Below are positions 12,701-24,700 of a stretch of DNA of 64,000 nt, in pieces. The stretch is taken from assembly GCA_963855995.1 (NCBI GenBank), contig OY979718.1:48705559-48769558 (forward strand), read 5' to 3'. The notes beneath the pieces were generated by a model, which saw only the letters and a program-made list of their open reading frames with translations, had not been told where the DNA came from and made no database searches. Both the position numbers and the translations under genes were made by a program. The DNA is from Muricea muricata. Lineage: Eukaryota; Cnidaria; Anthozoa; Malacalcyonacea; Plexauridae. Numbering within the stretch: the stretch's first letter is position 1; each line of letters begins with the position of its first letter.

Positions 12701-15700
12701 GCTTTTAGAATTGGTGTAGACCATGGGAGTAGGGGCTGAATAGTTTTGGATGCAAATGTATATGGACTATGGTGTGTAAGGAGAAACGCCTAAAAAAGCT
12801 TGATTAAATCAGAATAGAGTTTATAGAGCCCTTTTTCGAAAAAATCATGATGCTTCCGTCTATATAGGCAATTTATGTGAAAGAGTAAATGAACAGAAAA
12901 TACTATTCCTAAATATTCCTGTCAGGCTCCTCTTTCATGGCATATTCATGGTCACATGCATGTACACTAAATTCATATCAGCTTGAAATCTCAAAGCAGG
13001 GCCTTTTTTAACTATATACGTGGGGGGGGGGGGCAGGGACCCCCCACCCCCTCCTTTGGCCCCCCCACTGATGGATTTTGGCCCCCCCCCACTAAGTTGT
13101 CATGTTGTTACTTTAGCACGTAGCATGAAATAAAAATGTATGTACTGCTCTTGGCAGTGGGTGGGGACAGTTAAATTTCTGCTTAATTTGCTTAATGTTG
13201 TCAGCTCCTCGCTGTTAACGATATATTACACAAAAAAACAGTGCGTTGATGAGCGAAAATGTTAACTAATAATAACTGATCGTAACATTTTAAAAATATT
13301 TTTCATTCAATAATAAATACAGAAACTATGTCAGCATATCCCACAATTTTCTGGTCCCTTCGGTCATAACCAAAAGGTCCCTTATGTACACCGCCCCCCC
13401 CCCCCCCCCATGGGCAATTTCTTAAAAAAGGCCCTGTCTCAAAGACAGGCGGCAAGTCGTCAAGAAATATTTCGTGCACTTGAATCAGTTTCATAAGACT
13501 TCAGTTGTCTCGATGGCTCAATTGGAATAGAATAGAAATCCTATAAGATGCGAATTCAAATCGCGCTTGATCGCGAGACAACACATTTTTAGTTGTTCCC
13601 TGCCGTTACATTATATGGTTTTAAAGTATTAGTTACTCTAAACTGTGAAAGTAATGAGGAGAATCATATAATTTGTATCATAAATACTTCTTCGATAATA
13701 CCTTTAATTTTGTATTCATTATTATTGACCATTGTTAGATTTTTACAATTGAAAATGAAAATGACAGGGCGAACAAAACAACTAGGTTATCCCATATTAT
13801 TATTCTGAAGAAGAAATTTGTCACACCATTTATGTTACACCATTAAAAATAGCTCGCAAAGCTTGAGGCCAGGCAAGACAAAAAAAAAGCCAAGAGACCA
13901 ATGTTATACCATAATGGTAATCCTATAATGTATTGGATGTGAGTGGCAATGTATGTGACGTACTTCCTGTTTTCCTGAATGTTTCCCAACGAATTTTCGC
14001 AACGCGTAATGGGATATGTATTGATAAATGGCCCAAGTTTTGTCTATACTCCAAGTGTTTTCGGCCAAACATTTTGCATAAATGTCCACAACTACAGAAG
14101 AGAAACACAAACATGTACCGTCTGAAAGCGACGTTTCACTTCAGAACGAGTCCATACCGGATAAAAAATCTATTGATGATGATTCAGACTCTCCACCACC
14201 GGAACGTCCAACAAAATTGTTCGTCCGATCAAAGTACGATGCAATCAGTGTTGATGAGAGTTTAGGAAATGAAAGGTATTGCAAATCAAAGCAGGCTTTT
14301 TTCGATATAGCCTTTTAAAAGATCTATCTTGCTTGTTCTTGAATGCTTGGTTGAATGTATTTTTTACTTTGAAATTTTGATCTTTCATTATGTATTATAA
14401 TTTCCTTACATCCTGCAGCCTACTGTGGTCGGTTTTTTGAGGCTTTTTTACACCTGTCCGTCTATAAGTTCAGTCTTAAGTTTTTCTATTTTAGAATTAT
14501 GAATCCGTTTCATATTTAAAATACAATTTCCTACATGAACAGTGGCCATATTTTTACTGCATTTTTTAGAAGTCAAACTGTACTGTATGTGCTTGAATTT
14601 TTTCCACACTTAAGATTCATAGGTCATTGCATCAATATGCTCATTAGTAAGGCAGAACTGATTATTGAATTTTTAGCATTAAAATTGGGTTGGGTCAATT
14701 GACAAACATAGCACAAAGTTTCAGATATTTTGGAATATAAGGCAGTGAGATTCAAGTTTTTGATGGAAAGAAAAAGACAACAAAAATTATTTGTTCAAAA
14801 GGTGACATGTGATATATGATAAAGTTCTTTCAATTTCAAATGTGGCAACTATTTTGAACCAGTCAGTAGAGGATGTCCAGTGCATGCACTTGTGCTGTGC
14901 ACCGGAACTGGAGACCCAGGCCAGAGCCGGAGTTTTGCTCTATTTTGCTGGAGCCGAAGTTTGTTCACCTCCACCAAAACTCCGGCAGCACTTATTTGTG
15001 CTGCAAACTTCTATCATAGATCAAAGAAAGAACTAATTTCATCGACGAAAAAGTAAATACAGCCTAATATGGCTTGCCACAAACATACAAATTATAATTA
15101 TGGTATTTTATGTTATTTTTGTAACTGTGACGTCCGCAAGACGGTAAAGCCCTTGAAAATTTTATCTGAAAATTTCATCAAACGCTGCTGACGCTATGCT
15201 TACAATTGTCAACATGAAAGGTGTTTTTAAGAATAACTGAAACATTACTATTAACTGTATGTTTTTCCAGAAGAGAAAATGTGTCTCATTCTGTAAATAC
15301 GTGTACAATACCGTGCATCATGCATATTACAAAATGTTAATGCGAAGTGTTAAACAAAAAACCAAAATGGTGTTTTCACTTTAAACTGTAAAAATTTCCA
15401 ATTTTGACAAATTTGCATGCAAGCTTCAAATTTTCTGCCGGAGCCGGAGTTTTTTTTTTGCCCTAGCCGGAGGTGAAAGAACCGGAGTTTGCACTGCTCT
15501 ATCATGCACAAGTTGTTTTGCTACATTTTGCTCATCTTTATGCTTGGCGATTTGTAGTTTTGTACCCATTGTCAAAGAAGTTATAGAAAATGTAATGTAA
15601 TCACATAAGTGAAATGAAATTTCTCTACTCTGATTGGTTGCCCTTGAGGTGATTATGACACAATAATCACCTAAGCATTTTTTTCCGAAATGGCCACCAG

Positions 15701-18700
15701 TCGTTTTGTCAATGTGGCTGATGCTGTCTTGAAATATGGAAAATATTTTTACATTTTTTCACGTATGTGATTATACTAAAACAATTATTCACCTCAGGCT
15801 TATCGGCAAATACTCATAGACAATCACTTCGGCTTCAGCAAATAATTGTTAAATAATACTTTATACTAAATACATATTTATGGATTATGAAACATAGACA
15901 CAAGCAAAGGAGGAATGTTCCAAATCTGGTGTTTAGCCAGGTTCAAAAATTCGTAATATATATTGTAATAGAATTGTAGAATACTATATTTTGTAATATA
16001 GCATATATTTGTACAGCATTCTGCATGCTCATTGGCTAATAGCCATGTTAATGTAACTTAATAGTGCTCCAGTGAAATTCACCTGCATTGAGAGGGTGAC
16101 AGTCGCGTGTTATTAGCGTCACCCACATAAAATCACCTGCATAATGCATTGTAATTTGTAAGTTTATTGACAGAATCAACTAATTAAGTTAGGTTGTGAA
16201 GTGATGGAGTACGTACCATAGCATTAGTCAATTCTTAGTCTAATAATTGACCATTATTAAGCAATTTATAATGAAATGACAATTTTCTTTGGTTGCTCTT
16301 TCATGTAGTGTCAATACTGAGGAGTCATCTTTACGAAGATCAGCAAGGTAATGATTGTAATACCATAGTGTAAATCTTATAATGTATAATTAACATTTTC
16401 TGTAGTGTTTAAAGTCAAATAGACTATAGTTTCTAATTGTATTCTTTAAAACAATATAGATTGCAATGATAATCCTGACCAAATTATAATTTTTATGTTG
16501 CAACTTGCCAATTATTGCATTGTACCACAATCACATATAACTACAACAATAAAGTCAATTTTTCATGTTCTTGTATTTACCATAGTCAGTTAAATCAGTT
16601 TGACCAAACTGTCTGGATGTTTCTAAGTGTAATGTACTCAACAGTTGTATATATTTCTATTAGTATCTCATTTTTCTTAATTTTTTGTTTTAGTAATGTG
16701 GAAGGTAGTAGCAAGTTTCGTTTACGAGACATCAGCCCTTCTCGACTAAGAGAACGACGAAAAAATCATGAAAGAAAGAAAACAGATAAAGGTTCAAAAC
16801 TTGCGCCATTGGAAACAAGAAAAAATATTGTGAGTACTCTGTAAAGCTGTGGAGGTTTTGAAAAATAACCAAAACCGTTGACCAAATAAAAACCTATGAT
16901 AAAATAAAACAACACAGGTGTTATTATCCAATTTAAAGTAAGAAATATCTAAGACTAAGTATTTAAACATTAATGTAAAGTTTAGATTGTCTATAATTTT
17001 TCTGCCAAAAGACATGAGCATATCCACTTTTCTGGCTTTAGCTGTTTTAGTTAACCGATAAACTGCCACATCCCTACCCTCTGATTTTGTGCTTCAAATG
17101 ATGTGTCTCAAGTCTAATAAAGGTTAAAGTTCTAATCAAACATGATCATTGTAAAACATTTTATTCTTGTAGCGTTCATCATCCTCATGGCTACCAGCAT
17201 CCTTTCAACAGGTAAAAATTTCATTCTACATACTACTGAATATTTTATAAGCAAGAGATCACTGCCACACTAATGTAAGTATATATATATACCAGGTTAA
17301 TACATTTAGAATATTGTTAAATAGTCAAGAATAAATCTTCTACAGTACTTGTCATTTTTAGATGTTCCCATCCTACAAGTCAAAAGCCGGGGACTTTAGA
17401 AGATTGTTTAAAAATATTCCAGAAAGTGAAAAATTAATAACAGGTTAGTAAGTCTAGGCTGTCTAGTCTAGTCTAGACTAGTGTAATCTAATATTGCTTG
17501 GTTCAATTTTTTGTGTTTTTATATGTTCAAAGTATCCAAATGGCAGGAGTATTTGATAGGTTTAAGTTGACGTTGAGAAGAAATCAGACACCACAGCTGC
17601 AGCACCTAGAGAAAATCCATGAATTTTTTAAAGTTGACAAACTCTTTATACAAGATAGTATAATAGAATAAATTAAACCCATAATCATCAAAGTGAAACG
17701 TTTTTGCCAGAATGATTGCATTGAAGCTGTATACATTCATTTTTTTTGCAGAATCATCACAATTTACTGTAGTACTGTTTTACTGATTGTTTAAATATAT
17801 TGTCTTTATTTTAGATTATTCGTGTGCATTACAAAGAGATATTTTAGTTCATGGTAGATTATATGTATCACAGAATTGGCTTTGTTTTTATGCCAATATA
17901 TTTGGTTGGGAAACCTTGGTGAGTTGAAAAAAACATAGCATTTCAAAGAGACAAACCTTTTCAATCAACATTCTTTGTATGTATACCAATATTATCATTT
18001 AATTTATATCAGGTTATATTTATTTAACACATATACTGAAAGCAGTACCAGTATGTCAAAGTGCAGCATAGTATAGCATGAGGAACAATAAATCTGGGAG
18101 AGAATTAATGATGCACAGTCCAGTTTGTGGTTAACCATTCTTGGTACACTTAGTCTTCATCTGTGTTTAGTGAATCAATATTAATATTTCTTCTGTCATT
18201 ATACCCTAGGTCACAATCAACCTAAAACATGTCACATCACTAACAAAAGAAAAAACAGCTTTAGTTATTCCAAATGCAATTCAAGTTTGGACTGAATCAG
18301 AGAAGGTAACTTGGTTTCTATTACTGCCATTTATCATTTAACTTTTTTAATTCATCATTTATCATTGAAACTGTATTGTACAAAGTTTAAAAGTTGTACT
18401 GATGTCATTAGGCTATTAAAAATTCTGAACTAGCTGTTGTGACATTTTCTAGCCAGAAGATTGCGTAAAAGTGACATGTTGGACTGTTTTGTTGCGCTTC
18501 TGGTTATGTAGGATTCTGTGCTATAACCGTACTGATATGTCTATCATTATTGTTTCTAGTATTTTTTCACATCGTTTGTATCAAGAGATTCAACATATCG
18601 CAGTTTACAACAGATATGGAGGAATACTCTGTCAGATGAACCGGAGTGCGTTCCAGCTTTGATGAAAGCTGTAGGAAAATATGTGGATATTGATTCAGAA

Positions 18701-21700
18701 GATGTTGATAACAGCAGTCGGTGCAGTAACGATGAGCTAGTATCAGATGGTGATGATGACATAATCATTGTTGATGAAGATGTTGATAATGATTCAGTAG
18801 TCGACTCGGAAGAACAGAACTCTGGTGAAATACATAACAACAGTCCTATGAAGGGAGCAGATGATAAGGTAATGCTTACTTACTTGCTTGCTTGCTTATT
18901 TACTTTCCTGAGCAGACATAGTCAACGCAATACAACTTTTAAGAGATATGTTAATTAGTGAAGAATATTTGCTATGTGAAGAAGACATTAGCATATGTAA
19001 TAAAGGGTCTTATTTTCTATTTTGCATATCTCTAATAATTTTGCATAGAATTACGTTGTAAGTTGCAAGAAAAATTGTCATAAGGTGTGATATTATAATA
19101 TTATTAACAAATGTCATGGCATGAGTCAATTTTTGTAAGCCGTATGGTTATCATTATGTCAATCAACATTAGTATCACAAATGTCAAGACAAAAGTTAAT
19201 TTTGTAAATTCTGCATGCTCGTTAGCTAGTAGCCATGTTGATATAATTAATAACAGGAAAATTGCAGCGTGTGGCAATGCTGTAAGAAAGTTTGCCAAAA
19301 TTGATCTTGTTTTAGACAGAATAGATTACACACAATGCTCTGCTCGGTCAGATGCCAAATTCAATTCCAAGTTGGCAAAAAAAGTAAAAGACTTTTTAAA
19401 AAAGAACGCTCCAAAGCCAAAATATGAATTAATTCGTATATTTATGCGTAGAGAACGATATCATGTGTGCAGTGCGTTGCAGCAAAGCACAGTACAGTTT
19501 AAAATATAACGTACTCCCTGCGATAATGTAACCATACACTTTCATCTGAAGTATATACTACCTGTCTATATAGCTTATAAAAGTGTATGTCGTAATCTTT
19601 TAGCCTTTAGAAAATCAGGAATCATTGGCTAGCACGGTCCCTGAGATTGAAGTGTCTCCTGCTTCGCCAAATGAAACTAAAGCTCAAGTGCAATATAATA
19701 GTGGGTCAACGACCACTTCAAAAATTACCAATGGAACTGTTCCTCGTCGAAAAGTGAACGAAACACGTCGAAAGTTTCCCTTTCCCTTTAAAAAAGAGTT
19801 TAGTCCATTAATGAGAAGAAGAAATCAAAGACCGAACAAGAAACATAGCAGTACAGAAGACGTAACTAACAGTGTAAATCGAGATAGCTTAATGGAAGAT
19901 GGTAGTGTCAGTGATTCCAATGAAGAAGAGGAAGGTACGTGGGCACATATCGTGAGGAGAATTATTTTACACTTAGGAATTTCTTATTAAACTAAAGCTC
20001 CTCTGTTGAAGGCACACTGATGATGAGTGTTACAGAAAATTTCTACCGCGATTTAACGAGTTCATATCGTATCTGTAAGAACAAATGACAAAAAATGTTT
20101 TGGTTATAATAGAGCAGGTCAAAATACGTGATGTAATTAACATTACTGGTGTATCATGTGCTCTTGTAACTTGAGGTACAGTGTAGGACAATGTTCATCC
20201 TGCAGATATAACGTGTACGCACTTTAAGAAGCACTGAAGACTAAAGCACTAAATCCAATGAAGACTTCCTCAAATGTAATTATTCCATTATCTAGTTCCG
20301 GTTTTATGTCCTTGCGAGAGTCATCTAAATCTTGAATGTCTGAATGAGGTATGGAAATTTTATAAATTTGCGATGAAGCACAAAAGTTAAAAGTAATGTA
20401 TTTTTTGTTTGAATGATAGCTTTTCTGTCTTATTCTTTCTCAAAATGTAATCTTCGTTTCTAATACAATGGCGATATTATGTATGCTTTATATTTTGTAT
20501 AATTTTTAGGAATATGCTATTGATGTTGATAGACTGTACGAATATCTATTCACTGATTGCGATTTTTATCGCAGCATTCGCTCGGCAAGAAATCATTTCG
20601 GTAAGTACAACAAAAAAATTACGTAAAGATAGGTTACAGTCACATCTGCGCATGCGCTAACTTTGTTTACGTTTTTGTTTTGATCCGCTTTAATTGTTTA
20701 AAATTCCGTAAAAAATTGTGATACTGTAAATACGTATTAAGCGAGGTATGAAATACTTAAACAAGGTGACTAACCACGTGTAGCTTTTCACTTTCAAATA
20801 CGCTTTTTATTATATGGGTATGGGTGTTGTAAAATAATATTCATATCTTCGCACCACCGTATAATATCCTCTATTATATGGTTATGGGTTTTTTACCGTG
20901 AAACTAAGACATTCGTATTTTCCATATTTTCGCTAGTGAAGATATGAAAAAAATATGTAACGCGTTAAAAACGCGTGTGTTTTCACGCGGGATTTGTATG
21001 TTCTGTTAGCTCGTTTCGAGTAATATCCTCTATATATTTACCTCAACTATATATGGCTACTTGTATTTATTTTTTTTAAGATCTTGATATTGAACCTTGG
21101 GTAGAGGAGGACGACAAGAAAAAACGCGCAGTAAAATACACTATTAATCTTGGTTTAACAATAGGCCCAAAAACGTCACGAATTCAAGAAAACCAGGTTG
21201 GTGTTGAATAAATATTGTAATTGTCTGCATGTAGAAAAACATAATTCTTTATTACTCTCCCTACATCGTATTACTGTTAATTTTTTTAGCAACTGGAATA
21301 TAGTGAGCCAGGACAATTTTATGTGGTGGAAACAAACGTAAGAAATTACATAACAGTTCCCGAAATGCATAATATGCATTTTATTTCTGAAATCTGATTT
21401 TTGAATTTTGTTTAAATTTTAGGTGATAAATGAGGGAGTTCCTTACGCTGATAGTTTCGTCGTAAATCACAGATATTGTCTTTCAAAAGTAAATGCTTAT
21501 ATGTCTCGCCTTAGGTATGTTATTTGATCGTTAATCTTTTCAAGAAAAAATTCAGATACTGCATGTTCCTGCCTATAAATTAAGACCCAAAATTATCCGC
21601 CAATCAAATTCTACATAGAAAACCTTGTGATATTTTAAGAGAGCCTCCGCAATTATTTGCTTATGTATGCTGCCGTCATGAACGGGGGGGGGGGAGTTAA

Positions 21701-24700
21701 GAGAAGTGAGCGACTGGAACACAGGTCTGATTGAATATTATATGAATACTCGTATTTACTTCTACCCTGTCATTTATGATTGACAAGGACATTTCCTTGA
21801 TTGTGGAAACTCTGGATTTACCATAGATTGATCATGAACTTCTTCATTGTAGAGTAACAGCCTCCGTCAAGTATGTTCGACCTGTGTGGGGATTTGTAAA
21901 AAGTATGTATACAATTTCAAGAGACTAAACGCCTGATGTTTCGGTGTTTTAAGCGATTGAAACTAAAACTTAATCCTCCTTAGATGTCCAACTTATCTTC
22001 CCGTGGGTATCTGTAAGTTACATGTAATAGCGAGGTTCGGATTTGGCTTTCACCACCGCTTTCTTTCCAGAAGGATGCAACGCATCTGATGGACAATTTG
22101 CATGTTAGACTAACTTTCAGTCTAGCCAAGACAAACAAAATTTTTTACCACAGTTAAAAAGAACATCCTAAAATTAATAGAATTGCCAAGTTTGGTGGCG
22201 AAATGTTGTAAAGCATGGAAAATATGGCGTCGCAAAGTTTGCAAATTTGTATACATTTGTATTACGCGAGGAAAAAGTTACCACTTTTCAGCTAAAATTG
22301 TATCAAAAGTGGCTTTTTCCTCGCGTAATACTAATTTATACAAATTTGCAAACTTTGCGAGGCCATATTTTCCATGTTTTACAACATTTCGCCACCAAAC
22401 TTGGCAATTCTACTAATTTTAGGATGCTCTTTTTAACTATAGTAAAAGATTTTGTTCGTCTTGCCTAGATTGAAAGTTAGTCTAACATGCAAATCGTCTA
22501 TTGGCTAAAGATAGGTTAAGGAAGCGGCAGTGGTAGTGGAAGTAAAATCTGAGCTTCGTTAATCAGACATCAAGAGACAGAAAGAGAAGCGGGCATATTT
22601 TCCCCGTAAGAATCAGGCGAATTCTTTTTTCAGTAAAATAAACTTTATTAGCACCGGTGAATGTTTACAACTTTTCTTAAAATTTACAGATTTGATAACG
22701 AAGAGTTCGAGGGAAGCTTTGTCATCGTTTTTCGATTTTCTAAGTAAGTGGCAAAGTGCTATTATATATAACCTAACCGTTGCAGTTACATCATATTTGA
22801 CTTCCTGTTTGAAATGATAAAGGAAATCCAACACCCTTCCTTGATTTTGCCAATGCTGCCTTCTTTGTGTATGAAAGAAGTGTGAAAAGTTTTCAATTTA
22901 TAATACCCAGTTACAATTTTATTATAGAGGACTTTATAAGAACGATAGAAGATGAATCCGTTGTAAGCTTAAAGAGGAGGTTAAATTCGTCAAGACGTTC
23001 GCGCCCGCAAATAAACGAGACGCAAATGAAAGGAGACGGAGCTCAGGAAGAAACAGGTTTATTATACCCCATTGTTATTATTAATATTCATCGTATCAGG
23101 CGTCGTTATGCACTTGGACAATGAAGATAAATGTCAAGTTCGTAAGTTTGATCCAGGTCATTTCATACGTATATTCATTTTTATAGCTGAAACTGGCGTC
23201 TCATCAGAAAAAGTTGGTCAATTTTCGTCCTTGGCAAACCATGTTTGGAGGTATTTACTTCGAGCAAATTTGAAAAATCGTACAACCCAGAAATCACCCA
23301 TATAACGCTTACTTTCTGCCATATGTTGCCATACATTTTCTTTGCGAAATATTTTTGACCTCCAAGCTATTATGAAGGGAGTAGTTATTGAGTTAAGTAT
23401 ATCTTGACTCTCTTTTCGCATCTTTTTTCTTGGATTTGTATTTATTTATATTAGTTAAATTACTACTTTCTACTTATCCGAAAACGATTGGCTTAAAAAT
23501 CATGAAAATAATGCTGTCAAGCCAAGCGACCTAATTTTAGAAAAATTATATCAGGGCCATACTGCGTGTTATTTAAGGGTAAGAGACTGTTGTGAGTGTT
23601 TTGTTTCCAAATAACGCACGAGCTGAATGTACAATGAACGAAAACTTTTCTATACTGCACGCGAGGCCGCTATTTAATATATGATCTGAGTTCACTGCTT
23701 GCACTAATTTAAATACCGTACGCCTACATCTTTGCTTAGTATATTTACCTCGAAACCTTCTTTAATTGCAATGCTCCACTTTGTTTCTCTTTTCGTGCTT
23801 CGATGAACTGCTTCGTGTTCAATCTGATTAAATTTGTCTTCATTTCATCGATTTTGTACAAAATTTATAGCCATTTTAAGTGAATAATGCACGTTCCGTG
23901 CGTTATTGTCAATACTGCACTCAAAAGACTCCTTGTTGCCAGGTAACAAAAACACACGTAATTGGTTTTGACCAATCGCATGCGTGGATTTTGTACAGTG
24001 AACGAAGATCATATGTTAATTAATAAATAAAGCATGCAGCCGATCTGTAGTTGATTTAGCTACAAACGCGAGCCGAAGGTGATGAAAGCGTTTGTAGTCT
24101 TTCATCTTCTCAAAGAAAGTCATATACTCAAAGTTTATGGAAATGAGGGCAAAACTTTACCCGATTTGCAGATATTGGTTAGATATGTAGTTCTTTTGTG
24201 TTTTCTTTATGAATTATTAATATTTTTTTATAAAGTATATTAATTCAAATGTGTTTTTTGTAGCGACAACAACTGGTTTCTTGGCGTATTTGTATTCTTG
24301 TAAGTTCTCTACAATATGAAAATGTATACATAGTTTTTAATGTTCTAAATTTAAAATTATTACTGTCACACTATGGTATCACGGGACTTCAGAGCCAAAA
24401 CTAGCGCCTTGATTGGAAGTTGAATATTAATATATTCGTATTCTGCCCGACTGATTTTGGCTTTTTGGAATCCATTGAGTTAAAGTTGATTTCAAAAGAT
24501 TGCTTCGTTCGAAGACGAATTGTAGAAATACTTTATCATGATGTCCTGTATAAAGACAAAGTGGCCGCCATCAGCAAATTGTGTCCGTGATTCTTCGATG
24601 TGACAGTAATCAGTTAAGAATTAATAGTCTAACTAATCAATAATTTATATAATAAAAATAACAAATAGAAAAACTAATTTATAATGTATATTTTATCTCC

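Noticed and set aside
13933-14265. 110-residue plus-strand ORF overlapping exon b
   Set aside because: It is in another frame from the GRAMD1 first exon b, without splice continuity.
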